The notes under the pieces were generated by a model. It saw nothing but the letters and a program-made list of their open reading frames with translations. It did no database searches and was not told the origin of the DNA. A stretch of DNA of 64,000 bases. Origin: Nelumbo lutea (taxonomy: Eukaryota; Streptophyta; Magnoliopsida; Proteales; Nelumbonaceae). Position 1 is the first letter of the stretch. Each line of letters begins with the position of its first letter. The translations under genes were made by a program, and so were the position numbers. The stretch lies in the NCBI GenBank assembly GCA_022828595.1, contig JAKGHH010000003.1, positions 105,609,583 to 105,673,582 on the forward strand, in the 5' to 3' direction. This document shows positions 33,844-46,138 of the stretch, piece by piece.

Positions 33844-36800
33844 CTATGGACATGACCAAAACCGTATGAGGGGTCTCTGAACCATATAATTGAGTTCTCC
33901 TTAGCATGCCTATATTTTCTCAATCTTGTATGGCTTCTGTACACACTGCTCTATATTGAATAAATGATTATATTTTCTGGAATACTTCTGTTATAGGACA
34001 ATATTTTGAAGAGAGGCTGAACAAATAAAAAACCGAGGAATAAGGGTTCAAAGTGGTTTGTAGAGGGTAGATTTTTCAAGAAAATGAGCAAAACGGGCTG
34101 GACTAATTAATGAACGAACGAAAATTGAAGGTTTTAGGTGTAGAGAAGGCAGAAGGGAATCATGGAAAACAGAAAATAGGTACAGAGAAAGAAGGGAGGT
34201 TGAGGAGTGTCACCTCTAGTCTTGTCTAATCATGGACAAAAATCTGAATGGCATCTTACCATTGAAGGTATGGAATCACACACAAGCAGTGACAATGAGA
34301 GTGGAATCTTCCAAACATGGACTAAAAAGATACTCCTAAATGAGCTTTTCCAAATCTAACCAAATCTTCAGAAAAAGTGGAATCTTCCAAAGATCCTTGT
34401 GAGGCTATTACAAATTTGAGCAACCTCTGTTTTGTTGTAGGGACTAACTGAATGTGGTCGTACAACAACCCAAATGCTGGGCCATCAGCATGCCCTACTT
34501 GGCTTCTTCCCATCTGATGACAAATACCCTGCACATGGCTAATAAGTAACTACCTGAAGGAGATGTGTCCACTATTCCTTGATTTCCTTGCCTAGCTAGA
34601 AGTTTTTCTGTGCCAAAACAATGCTACCAATCAATCAACTTTGATGCCCAGATATGGATACTGACACAGACATAAGTATGGGAAATTGGGATATGACTCC
34701 ATTTCCTAACATCCAGTCACAAATGTGGGTACAGTATCCCATTTAAAATGCTTATATCGTGCTTTTATATATAGTCTTTTAATTCTTCAAGTCACTTGTT
34801 ATTTTCTTAATACTTATTATCTTGCCAAATTTGATTAAGCTTCTAATATACACAGATAATTTCTAGTAAGATTCGTTAGGGCATTTTAAAAGTGCAAATG
34901 CTACAAACTGTACTCTAAGGTGTGCATTCAGTATCCAGCGTCAGATTGGCTACATTATCATGTCCAAGACTGATAATTCTGGGATTGTAAAGGTGTCCAA
35001 GTACCATAATTGATAAATAGGCAACTTGTAATGCAGGATTGCAGGGATCTTATTTATTTCAATTGCTTGGTTTGATGGTAAAATCCCGGGCTGACAAGCA
35101 TGAGAAAACATGTAAGAATCCAAAAGTGGCTATTTTGTGCAAAAAAAAAAAAAAAACTGGAGGATAGGTCTGCATTGAGTCCACTCCTTCCAAGACCCTA
35201 GATAGCTGTAACCATGATTAGGTAGTCTTGTTGTGATGGATGTTTTATTGGAAACCCATGTCCATTTGGCAAATGAGGTTCATGAATGGACAGTGGAGAG
35301 AGATCCTGATGGTTTATCTGGATCCATTGTAGTAGATAAGTCAATCAGTGCAGAGATAATGTTTTTCTGAGGTTGATGTCCTCTATGGGTTTTGAGAGAA
35401 TGAGGTTGAGGTTCCCAGGCTGTTATTGGATGTATGTGAGACTGATAAGAGAACCTTTGGAAATTATGACATTTGCAGGCTCCAAGGCCAGCAAATTATG
35501 TTTTAGGCGGGACCCTAAAACATAGGCAGCATTTGGCATGTCTTTCCATGTGGTCTTTTGGGCTTTGGCAAGCTTGAATTCGGTCTTTTTCCGTTTGATG
35601 ACCAAAAGCTGGAAAGATGAGAAGACGTGTGTGTGGAAAGACCCAAAAAGACTGAAATCGCCAAATTTCGAGAAGCTTCAAATGAAAGTTTTCAAGTCTT
35701 TCTGTGTGATATATAGCCTCTAAACACATTTTTAAAAGCCCAATAGACCGAACTGCTTACTAACTGTGTTTGTCTTTAAAGACAAGACCTTAAAAGCTCA
35801 ACATATCTCTTGGCCATCTGGGCTGCTAGAAGATCTTTCTAAAAAAAACTTGCCAAACGGCACCACAGTTTTTGACTTTATCATAATATAAGCTTTAGGT
35901 GTATCTATATTTTATTTTTTCCAAAAATGCATGATACCCAGCCATTGGCTTTCAGTCCAGTGAGTTGATCCAGTTGACCTGCCGCAGTGTCACGGGGCTA
36001 TGTGTTGGGGCCCGGTGCGGCACTCGTTAGTCAACGAGTAAGCCTATGAAGCCAATAAGAAAGCAACAAAGCAACAACAAATGCACACAGATTAGACAAA
36101 AGGCTCTTTGTATTGCATAAATTGGTGGCAAGCACAAGCACACAGTTTAGTGTCGAGGGGATCTCGTGCTTAACCTTTACATGCTATTGATTCACTCAAC
36201 TACCTACCTCCCCTCAAAGTGTCCGTTAAGCTTTTGGGGAAGTGATAGAAAGATACATCAAAATGCTGGATAATCATACTACTATTTACATAATTGCCGT
36301 TGGCATACCCCCCTATACAAAAAGCATACAATGACCCACCCAAGACACATGATAACACTTAGATAGCGTGCTGATGGCATGCTTGATGGTGGTGTTGGTG
36401 GTTGAACCGTCACAACAGGGCAGGAAAAAGTTGCTCAGAGTGGGCTTTCATAACATCAATGGTGTATGAAAGGGGGTCTCTGGATTTTTCCCTTCTATAG
36501 TGGCCAATTGTTGAGTTATATGTTAATATTCTGAGTTTGATTACTTCTAGATCACAATCTTCTAATCCTTCTGGTATGGATGTTTTGATTTGGTGCTTAC
36601 AAGCATATCCTATAACTTTTCTAACCATCACATGCAAATTGTGGATGCTGCAGAGGTTAAGCCTAGCAAAGAGCATGCAGGGGCAACACTTGAGATTCCC
36701 TCTGAGGAGACTCTCCCAAGGTCTGTATGAGAGATAGGGAGGGGAATCATGACAGGTGCTTGGCCATTTATGCTCCAGGTTTGGCATTATTCGATACTAT

Positions 36801-37169
36801 TTTGGTGGATGTTTTAGAAGGTTGTAACTTTCTCTTTTTTTTCAGCATTCTACAGCTTTAATTTATGGTGTATGGTCTATGGTGATAATGTAAACATCTA
36901 GAAAACTGTTTTTGCCTAGCAGTTTTGAGGTTCTTCCCTTGGCTCATTCAGGTGTCAAATTTGACTGACAAAATATGATGGTGAAATTTGATTTCAATGA
37001 TAATAAAATAATATTGGGATAGGACTATAGCATATCTATCAGATAGTTGTGTCCCTATCTCCTGTGGTGTCGGGATTGCACATGAGTTTGATACTTGGCT
37101 TGCACCTTCTTCAACTGTGCTTGAGTAATATTAGCTGCCACTATTGTATCTCTATTTTTTTAAATCTAA
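33844..37169. other. Intergenic region, no recognised gene
   Basis: The longest frames (minus 34322-34534, minus 36410-36787) have no family similarity I can support. There is an A-run at 35142-35156. A stretch near 35515-35870 begins GGCAGCATTTGGCATGTC and ends GCCAAACGGCACCAC, which may be the ends of a decayed element. 36000-36400 looks repetitive (CAACAAAGCAACAACAAATG) but no ends were found. Confidence 0.5.
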
Positions 37170-37549
37170 GGTTGCGTTTGGAAACGATGCAAATGGAGTG
37201 TAAATCCCGGTTCAGGGTAAATTTGCACTCTGGTTCACTTTTGCCTATGTTTGGCAACATTACATTTTTGCATTGACAAATGACAAACCAATGCATATTT
37301 ACATTGAAAATAAGATGTAAAAGTACATCAATAAAAAAAAAGTAAATTTGCATTCAAGTGGGCCTTTGATAAAAAAAAAAAAGCATATGCTTTATTGGAA
37401 TTCGTGTTTGCATCCATTACAGCTAAAAGTCTTTTTGGTAAGAAGGCAAATTTGTCAATGTAAAATTAACCCAACTTTGCAATTTATATGAACTGTTTTA
37501 CACTACATATTTACATTCACACATATTTGCGATGTTTCCAAACACAGCC
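37170..37549. mobile_element. MITE with GGTTGCGTTTGGAAAC ends
   Basis: The left end GGTTGCGTTTGGAAACGATG and the right end (complement of GGCTGTGTTTGGAAACATCG) match at all but a few positions. The interior repeats TTTGCATT/AATGTAAA words. No coding. TA or TAA flanks on both sides would fit a Tourist-like origin but are too AT-rich to be decisive. Confidence 0.7.
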
Positions 37550-37689
37550 TATTGAATCAATTTTTGTGTTGCTGATCAATTCAACAAGCAATTCAAGATC
37601 GTTAGTCACTGGTCAATGTCCATGGTATATTGAATCAATTAGTTTCTATGGTCCTATGGTATATTGTAATCTATTACTTGCAATACTAT

Positions 37690-37890
37690 CCTTCATGTCC
37701 ATAAAATGAGCCTAGCGAAGGTGAAGATGTTTAGATTGGAGGAGTAAAAGGACTTTGAATAAAATCGGTGCATTCATTGGAAGCTAGTAGTAGATTCAAT
37801 AGGTGTTAAAACAAGGAGTGGTCAAATTATGAGTTTAGATGGTTCATCCATGTGCATACAAGACCCACTGTATAAGGAGTTCTTGACAAT
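37690..37890 (+). mobile_element. Possible LINE reverse-transcriptase C-terminal remnant
   Basis: A short broken frame contains FRWFIHVHTRP near 37832-37866, which resembles the RWFGHVxRRP motif found after the reverse transcriptase in many plant LINEs. Only this motif supports it. Confidence 0.3.
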
Positions 37891-38759
37891 GGCTGGTGAG
37901 AGTATATATTTGGGTTCCAAATGAACATTTTAGACATGAACTTCAACCGCGTTGGCTGGAGCTTAGGTTCAGCTCCTTTCAAAATTAAATGAAATCCAAA
38001 GGAAGCCATCAAGTCACCACATACAGATCCTAAGCATTGAAGCATTGAGGATCCAAAGAAGATGTGACCCTTGATGAAGAGAATAATACGTTATTCTTGT
38101 AGCTGAAACCCAATTAGTTGGAAAAAAGTTTACTTTGCACCTTCATCTTTCATCGGTAAGTCATCATTATTGATTAGTATAGAATACAGACAGGCCCTAT
38201 GCAGATTTCTGAATTCAACTGCTGACCTCTAAGCATTTAAAATGTCAAAAACTTCCACTCTACACCAGTGTCCACCCATGAATTGGCATCAATTCCGAGC
38301 TGGCACCTACTCTAACTGTACTTTATGCCTAAAAATCTTTACCCTGGGCTGAACCGTCATTCTCCCTAGAATCTATCCAGGTACCGCTTATGGTATTTGA
38401 GTTGTGAATAGAAACTGAATAGAAACATGATATAGTGTTTGGAACCCAAATGTACGAAAAACCTTAAAAGCACAAAAAACCTAAAACTATCCAAATCGGC
38501 TTTTTATACTATCTTTTGGCGAAATAGTGTCTCATTTTCGCTTTGATAAAACTCTCAACTATGCTTCCGCTTGCTGTTGCTAGAGTTGGACCGCCGTCGC
38601 CGGTCTTACACTGTAAAACCATTGGAGACCATCATTGGAATTACAAAAGAACACGCTTTCCCCAACAAAAAGTGATACTTCTGTTTTAGAAAGCATACTT
38701 TTCAAAAAAAATTTACCCAAACAGTTTAAGCAAAAATACCAAAGTATTTTATGTACTTT

Positions 38760-39184
38760 ATGGCCTGGGTAGTCCGACGGGTTAGCCCAGCTTGGCCCAA
38801 TATTTTTTGGGCTTGGATAAAATTTCAGGTCGATGAGCTCAGGCTCAGGCTTTAAATACTAGGCCCGATTATTTTTTAGGTCGGGCTCAAGATTTTTCAA
38901 ATAAACCCGGCCCGATACCATTACATATAATAAAAATATACATTAGTTATATATAATAAATATTACAATATATATTTGTTTGTTAAATTATTATCAAATA
39001 TTAATTTACTATTCATGAAATATGAATTAATTTATTAAATTATAATCAAATTAATATAATATTAGTTTATTAAATTACACCAAAAGTAGGATATTTTATG
39101 TGCTTGGACTTCGGGCTCAGGCCTGAACATTCTCCGTTGATGAAGAGGCAAAGCCTGGCCCAGCCTGGCTTATGAACAGATCTA
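38760..39184. mobile_element. GGGCYCGGGC-rich non-autonomous element
   Basis: Ends contain GGGTTAGCCCAGCTTGGCCC on the left and the complement of TAGATCTGTTCATAAGCC on the right. The flanks inside are full of GGCTCAGGCTC / GGCCCGG words, with an AT-rich core (38920-39080). The right terminus matches the left terminus of the element at 48816 (TAGACCTGTTCATGAG), so both belong to one family. hAT-like by general appearance; no target duplication confirmed. Confidence 0.6.
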
Positions 39185-40061
39185 CTATCCAAACAGTGCA
39201 TAGGTAATTTGTAATGTGCAGAAAGCAAACAACCAAGCTTTTATCCCGGAAAGGGTATTTGGTCTGGCGTCAACACAACATGGAAATGTTTTACAAACCC
39301 TTGGAGGCTAGAGCTTGCCATGAGTGTTTTCGAGGACCCACCATTGAGTGAATGTGGCATAGGAGATATTGCCAGCGAAAACTCTTGCAGTTAGATGAGT
39401 TTTAACTAGGGGGCATTCACAAAAAACCTAAAAACTGAACTGAACAGAAAAAATCAAACCGAAAAATCTGATTAACTGAACAATTGGAACTGGTTTGAAT
39501 TTTTGTTAACCTATGGGTAATTGAATACAATTTGGTTTTCGTTTGGAGATTTTCATACCTATAATAACGGTTCAATTTCAAAAAATAGGCCACAATTCAA
39601 TTAATACCCCCAGTTTGTACCCTTCATGTTTATTTATAAGTTATAACATCTTTTTTTCCAGTCAATATTTTCATTAGGACTTGTTAATGACTGTGCCTTA
39701 TTCAATTTTCCTGCAACGCGCATAGATGCTGGCTGGAAGCCTCGAAGTTCCGGCCGCGTTTTCTACTGTTTTACGGGAAACGTTTCTGGTATTCCCGAAG
39801 TGAAATATAGTTGTTTTTTCTTCCATTGGGAATGCTAGAAACTTTCTGTTTACCAAGTAAGCAAGTATCGCCTCAGAATAGGTCGGATTCGGGTAAAATT
39901 GGAACAGACCCAATAGGAAATATTAAAGACATGGAACCAAATATGACCTGATAGGGCTTGTAATTTTAGACCTAGAATCAAACTGATTAGTTCTAGTGAC
40001 AATTGGGTCTAACCCGATAAACCCAATTATAATAAACTTACTATATATATATATATATATA

Positions 40062-40395
40062 TGATGTAGGGGGTCTGGCTAACGTGCAGATCCTGACCAC
40101 CCATCACCAACTATTGTCAACTGCTACCACTTGCTCCCAATTACTCCTCTCAAGCAATTCCAACTATAAAGAGGGGCTCCCACATTAAGGTAAACACACA
40201 CTGGAACTCAAAACTCTAAGTCTTCTCTCATGCTTGGTCTGGCCCCTTAGAGCCCTCTGCTAACTTGATCATCAAAGCCTTTTCCCCTAGGATAACTCCT
40301 AGGGCCTTTGACATCTTTTTCTTAGCAGGTTGGATAAGTCATCCTTGGATGCTAGATATTATGTTATTGCCCTCGGCTCCATATTTGGCAGTAAC
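40062..40395 (+). repeat. Gypsy-type 5' LTR
   Basis: Begins TGATGTAGGGGG and contains a TATA-type box at about 40166 (CTATAAAGAGGGG). The 3' boundary is set by the primer-binding-like sequence that follows. It lacks about 75 bp that the right LTR has after the first 30 bases. Confidence 0.7.
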
Positions 40396-40990
40396 AATTG
40401 ACGTCGTCTCTGGGGATGTCTTCAAAACTTTCCCGTAAGAAAAAGTAAACCAAATTTAATCAACTAGTGCCCCTAAAATGGCTGACAAGCAAGACCTCGT
40501 CCCTGACATGTAGATCTTAGTCATGATTGACTAGTTCGAGTTGGTCCCAAATAGGCTGGACAACTAGGTCCAGCGATTGGACAACATAGGGCGTTCGGCA
40601 GGAAGCCACCCATAGGGCAACCACCCCATCGGAAGCCATGGCCAAAACAGTGGACGATCCACCCGTACCCTGCTAAGCCAAAACAAAGGTCATTGGCCCC
40701 TTACACAAAACAAAGAAGAAGAAGAAAGGGAGAACATCTTTTGGAAAAAAACTTGAGTTGCATTTACTCAAGTGTCTTTACAAAAAAATGCCTCTTATAG
40801 GGGAGGCGACAACCCCTTACAAAAAAAGAAGAAGAAAAAATATATACAAGTTTTAGGGGCACGCAGGCCCAAACAAAAGAAAATAATAAATAGTTTATTG
40901 GCCCCCTCTAGTTTGAGCGGTGGCCTAGGCAGTGGTGTCGGCAGTAGCATCGACGGCTGGGTTCTCGTCCATCCCTACTATATCTACTCT

Positions 40991-42750
40991 CTATTGAGCT
41001 TTAGTGGAGAACAGATCTAGTTGGCCAATGTTGAAGCTCGGAAGGAACTTCATCACTTGGGCCTTATAGTTGTTGAAGCCCTCTAAGTAAGCCTAGGAGG
41101 CAAAGGTGGTCAGATCCGTCTCGTGCTCCTCCGAGGTCTTATATTTTTCAACCGCCTTTGATGCTGACTCCTCCAACTGTTGTTCCATTGATGCCAGGGT
41201 GGACTTTAGCTCCTTTACGAGCTCCTGGTTATTTGCCACATCGGCCTCGACTTTCTTGCGACGCTTATGCTTGTCACGTGCCCGGCCCTCGGTTGCTTGC
41301 TACTTTAGGCACTCAATCTCCTCTTACACCCACCGAAGCTGCTGGATCAGCACATCAACCTTATTGCAAAGGCCAATTGAGCAAAAGACCATCTGCACAT
41401 GAAAAAAGAAAATCGTCAGTCACATACCACCAAGAAGACCTCTGTGACACAACGGACTTGAAAAAATGTATGCATACCTCAGTAGCCTTGCCCAAGTGTG
41501 TCTCAAACCGAATCCACCGAATACTACGTCTAGGACTGGCGGTCCCCAGGAAGGACCATGTCGACTGCTAGGTGCCAACAAACACTAGGAATCGACAAGG
41601 AGTCCCCCTCTCAGACACTCCACGTCAGTCGAAAGGCTCAATGAGTAGTGAGCAGCTCGTTCTTCCAAGGATCATATGATCGAGGTTCCACCTGATGTGA
41701 CCCACCCTAGGTCCCCTTGGGTCGGTGCTTCTTACGCAGCTAAAGTCTCTTGGCCTGAGGGTCTCAAGTTGTTTCTATAGGGTGCTTCTGCGCCTGTGTC
41801 TTCTTACGGGCCGCTTCGGCCTCGACCCATTGTCTTACAATCCCATCCTTTGGCGGATGTTGAGATGTACTCTCGATAGCTCCCTTCCCGACGGCTCTCT
41901 TAGACGCCACCTCTAGCAACTTCGTCTTCATGTTGCCCTCCATCTCTACAAACAAAAGATGCAAATGGGTCATCATGGCCTTCTCCTCATTGTTGCTATA
42001 TGGCTTAATCCTCTCGGTCAATGTATTTGGGCTCTCCTAACCTGACCGAAAGGACCAACCTTAGGGGCAATTAACAAAGAAGAATTTCCTTCTTCTAGTT
42101 ATGGATAGACAACAGGTTGTCCAGCACCCTTCCCCGTCGGCCTTGGAAGTATCACAAGTCATCCCCGTCAGGATGCTTCCTTAGCACAAACAAAATTCAA
42201 AATATGCCCAACGTCACAAACACCTCTCGGAGATGGGCCATCACCAATATGACCACTATCGTCCTAATGGCATTGGGAGCGAGCTAGCTAAGGGTGAGAT
42301 TATAATGGTTTAGAATCTCAAGAATGAGGGGGTGTAAGGTAAACTACAACCCGAAGTGAAGGTAATGCTCATGCGTGCACACCTCCCCTTCAGGAGAAAT
42401 CCACGACCTATCACCCACACAAAGGACTCTAACCCTTTAGTCCCCGGGAATGTAGTACTTCTCGGCCAACATGCTAACTTGCCCCTTGCCGAGAATGCTC
42501 TCTAAGTTAGAGTGGGGGTAACGCCCCAACGTCAACCTTAGCACTCAGCTTCGGCCCGCTCCTTGGACATGGGTCCCTCGGCCTCTTCCACGTCTACCAC
42601 ATCAGGGTGCCCAAGAACATCCCTTTGAGCATCATACCTCGACCACGTGGAACCGGTACTCTCATTGGTAGAGTCTGCACTCTGTTGGTCGCACTTGGCC
42701 CTGTGAGGCACAACCCTCTCCCTCAGAGTTACTACTATCACTCCCATCAC
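40991..42750 (-). pseudogene. Antisense ORF of the Gypsy-type element (putative gypsy-type transposon domain plus coiled coil), broken
   Basis: Read on the minus strand, 42440-42180 gives GDRSWISPEGEVC, then HEHYLHFGL and FTLHPLILEILNHYNLTL with LAPNAIRTIVVILVMAHL, which resembles the plant 'putative gypsy type transposon' domain (Pfam Transposase_28 as I remember it). Downstream, 41340-41110 encodes a charged coiled-coil stretch (KSTLASMEQQLEESASKAVE) and the frame ends with a TAG at 40991. Several in-frame stops are present, so it is a pseudogene. Extra antisense ORFs of this type are described for the Tat lineage of Gypsy elements. The role of the protein is unknown. Confidence 0.6.
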
Positions 42751-43471
42751 TATTGGGAGTGTTGTTAGGAGTACTCCAGTCGAGAAGGTTATAAGCCTCG
42801 CAGCCAGAATTTAAGGCCGACATGTTGAGGACAGGAATTCTTTACCTAAAGATGTTTGTTAAAGAAGGTTTAAGGGATTGGTTGTTGACAAGTGAGGTGT
42901 CCTCAGTAACTCCCAAGCAGAAGGTTTTGAGCAAATGGTGGAGGGTTGCTCCCAACCTCCCTATTTAAAGAAAAATGTACGGTTCAAACCCAATTGGTCC
43001 AACCGACGTGGACCTGCTGACCTGACAACCTGAATCAACGGAATCCATGTGAAATTGACCTCGGGAGATGAAATGACACCAAGGGACGGGTTCAGTTCTC
43101 CCATCGTCTCCCAAGGATACGTTGAACCAGACCCCCCCTCGCACCGTCTCGTGCACAGATTCATTCAGTCGACCCCAATGCTCGTCCTACGTACAGACAT
43201 ATAGTAACATCAACTCCCATGTGAGGCACGGACAACGGATGGGGATAGCCTATGCTCGCACGAGCCATAGTCATGTCCCCTCGGCCTGGGGTGGTCCTTT
43301 ACTAATGCAAAGGGTGAACAGAGGAGTAGTTGCCACACAACTGCTGAGAAGAGCTTTGCAACCAAGGCCAATGCCTCCACACAAATGTACTATACACTTG
43401 GCCGAAGTTGAGGCCTTAACGCAATTCACCAACCAACCTTGGTTGCTACGGCCTCAAGAGTGGGGGGCAAG

Positions 43472-43848
43472 TGATGTAGGGGGTCTGGCCGACGTGCAGA
43501 TCTTGACATGTGAAGTCAACCGGATGCATCCGATCCATCCTGTGGACCCTAACACGTGACATCGACCAAATGCATCCTGACCATTCATCACCATCCACTG
43601 CCAACCACCGCCACCTGCTCCCAACTACTATTCCTCTCCAGCAACTACAACTATAAAAAGGATCTCCCACATTAAGGTAAACACACACTGGAATTCAATC
43701 TCTAAATCTCATCTCTTACTTAGTCTGACCCCTCAAAGCCCTCTACTAACTTGACCATCAGAACCTTCACCTTTGGAATAACTTAACCGTCAGCCTCAAA
43801 TGCTAAAAATTGCGTTGTTGCCATCGATTCCATATTTGTTATAAGTCT
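43472..43848 (+). repeat. Gypsy-type 3' LTR
   Basis: Begins TGATGTAGGGGG, with a TATA-type box near 43651 (CTATAAAAAGGATC). It carries an extra segment (about 43503-43580) containing two GACATCGACCAAATGCATCC-like and GAAGTCAACCGGATGCATCC-like copies. The right end, near CATATTTGTTATAA, is imprecise. Confidence 0.7.
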
Positions 43849-45538
43849 GAATGAATTGGGGACTGAGTGAAAGTAGTTTTGAGCCGATAATAATCGAAAC
43901 AATAGATCAACAACCAGAACACTGACCCAATTGATTCGGATCCCTCGGGTCCAACCCGACCCATTGCATTCCTAACTCAGCTGACTGGCAAATGGCAATC
44001 CGATCAGAGACGGCAGGGCCTTTGACAACACAGTTAAAAGCCTAAAAGACAACTTTCTTCTTGCGCCTCTGAGTGTAGAGGTGTTATTCTACCAGCTAAA
44101 CCGCCCCTTTTTCAGGGTGGTAGGTGGCAAAGAAGAAAACCTAAAATTCTGTGGATACCTCAGATTAGGTACTGTGGGGAACAGTCTCTATTTCCTTTTA
44201 TTTTTCTTATGGTAGGGTTGTCGTTGATTCTCCTCTTTTAATTTTGTTTCATTTTGCTTAGAGCTATCGTGGAACCAAAACATCCATCCGTAGGCTTTTA
44301 GATAATTTGATTTCTTCGTTTACAAACAAAGTTTTGGACTGTGAGCCCGAAGCTGCATTGCAGCCCCACGGCCTATTATTTCAATCTTGACCACTCAAAA
44401 CTCAATTGACTTTTGTATACCTAATTCCCCAAGGGCACATGAATCTTTTAGATACCAACAAGAGTTGCATAATTCATGTCTGCTATTGCATGTGATGCGC
44501 ATTTAAGTTGGATCTATACGTCTCTCTCTCTCTCTCTCTTTATAAAGGAGAATCTGTTTAGGTTGTAGTTCCATTAGGTTATTTAATGTTTAGGGCACTG
44601 TACAGTATCTGAATTTGGCAATGCATCATATCATATGGTCAAATCTGATCTGGATATTGTCATTTAATGTGTTTTAAGAGGAGATTAAGGGCGCAATGGG
44701 ATTACTTGCAACTAAAAACTCTGCATATACTTTCTAATTGCACATTCGGCTCAAAAATCATTCAGGTAATCAGTTCTGTTTTATTTTAAATTTGATCGTT
44801 AAATGGGTCAGCAATCCATTAACTTACATAATTGAATCGTTGATCCATTCGATCTATTTAATGGTTTTTTATTGTTTTTTTTGTTTTTTCATTGAAACGA
44901 GTTATTCATTCAAACCCGATGACCAAACTGTCAACTCAGAAATCGATAACTATAACGATTTCAGTTTCGGATCAGTTTTTAAGACGTTACTTCCTCGTAA
45001 ACTTTATTGGGGTCTGTGCTTTTGAGTGTATTTGATTAATTAATTGATCAAGCTGATCGTTTTAAAATGACATAAGATATGAACTTAGAACTGAATATAC
45101 ATTAATTTCAGAACTGGAATTATCTAAACAAAACCTCCACCCGATTCCATTAAACTACACTGTTAATACCAAGCTGCAGTCTGAAGCGAGGCGAATTAGG
45201 TTCCGTTTAGAAAGAGTGCAAACACTGGTTGGATGTATATAAAATTCTGGTTCAGTTTTGCAGGAGTTTGATAAAAAAATGCATTCATGCATTGAAAGTG
45301 ATAGCAATTATGAATTCCAAGATATGTTTGCATTCAAGTTAAACAAAGTTTTTATTTAAAAAATGGATACGAACTTCTGCACTCAAACTATCATTAGTTT
45401 ATTACAAAACTAAAAAAAAAAAAAAAAAAAAAACTTTGTATTTTTATGAACAAGACATATTCGTATATGCATTGAACACTCTTCCCCAGCGGAAAAGAAT
45501 AAGTAAAAGAATACCGGTTGATTATTTTTCCTCATATA

Positions 45539-45672
45539 GGTCTAAACCCTTAAACCCTAAACCCCTTAAATCTTAAAAGTTAAAACCCCTTAAACCCTAA
45601 ATCCTAACCTTAAAACCTACTCTCTAATCATTTAAATCCTAAATTTCTAATTTCTAACATCAAACCCTAAAA
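45539..45672. repeat. Degenerate interstitial telomere-like repeats
   Basis: Repeated variants of the plant telomere unit CCCTAAA occur, including TAAACCCTTAAACCCTAAAC, CCTTAAACCCTAAATCCTAA and CAAACCCTAAAA. Roughly 12-15 degenerate units span 130 bp. The sequence could come from an old telomere-repair event or slippage. Confidence 0.7.
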
Positions 45673-45841
45673 TTAATGTCCTAAATGACTATTATAGGAC
45701 ATTGTCCTCCAATATAGTAAGAGCCAAGTATTTTCTGCCACCTTTGATATACAACCATCTTATTTGTCAGTACGAGGGAACACTGATACAGAGATATGAG
45801 TCAAAGTAAAGTGAATATAAATCAATGGTTATTTATGCCCT

Positions 45842-46130
45842 TTAGGCCAAGGTTTTTAAAATCGACCCGGATAACAAATCGGTTAGGGGTCTGGTTTTCA
45901 GATCGAACAGTTGACCCGTTTTAACAAAAAATAAATAAATAATTGAAAAAAATAAAAAACGGTTAGAATCATTGAACGGTTCAAATGGTTCAATTACCCA
46001 GATCAGTGGTTTGTTGACCAAATCAATGTTTTTTGGCAAAAATCTGGTTTTGATGAAAAACGGAATTAATCACTTGATCGATTCCCGGTTTTTCTAGTCC
46101 GACCATCCGTCTGGTTCGGCTCTGAAAGTC
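45842..46130. mobile_element. Decayed inverted-repeat element (GGTTTTTAAAATCG-type)
   Basis: The left end GGTTTTTAAAATCGACCCGG and many paired words (GGTTCAAATGGTTCAA, ATCGAACAGTTGACCCG, CCGGTTTTTCTAGTCCGACC) resemble a widespread plant MITE class. The right end is weak. It directly abuts the Tourist-like MITE at 46139. Confidence 0.4.
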
Positions 46131-46138
46131 ATGCTTTA

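Larger units (their letters stand above)
40062..43848 (+). mobile_element. Non-autonomous Gypsy-type LTR element lacking pol, with antisense ORF
   Basis: Direct repeats starting TGATGTAGGGGGTCTGGC at 40062 and 43472 are the LTRs. After the left LTR, ATTGACGTCGTCTCTGGGGA (40396-40415) is a decayed version of the primer-binding region common in plant Gypsy elements, and a purine-rich tract (AGAGTGGGGGGCAAG) directly precedes the right LTR, so the element reads on the + strand. About 70 codons of a stop-ridden gag-like start (ATG at 40480) follow, and no protease, RT, integrase or RNase H is present. An antisense coding region fills 40991-42750. The insertion lies next to a (TA)n run and inside an older element (about 39880-43985). 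Confidence 0.75.
39880..43985. mobile_element. Older element split by the Gypsy-type insertion
   Basis: Left part (39880-40040) carries AGGTCGGATTCGGGT and GGGTCTAACCCGATAAACCC; right part (43860-43975) carries TCGGGTCCAACCCGACCC. These inverted GGTCGG/CCGACC words look like the two ends of one non-autonomous DNA element now separated by the LTR element. Boundaries approximate. Confidence 0.45.

Noticed and set aside
36410..36787. 125-codon frame on the minus strand
   Set aside because: No recognisable domain, no splice partners found, and it lies in repeat-rich intergenic sequence.
44060..44112. tRNA-like stretch on the minus strand (GGGGCGGTTTAGCTGGTAGA start)
   Set aside because: It has an acceptor-like start, a D-arm-like segment and a possible anticodon stem, but no T-arm (GGTTCRA) or matching 3' acceptor follows, so it is at most a chance or decayed fragment.
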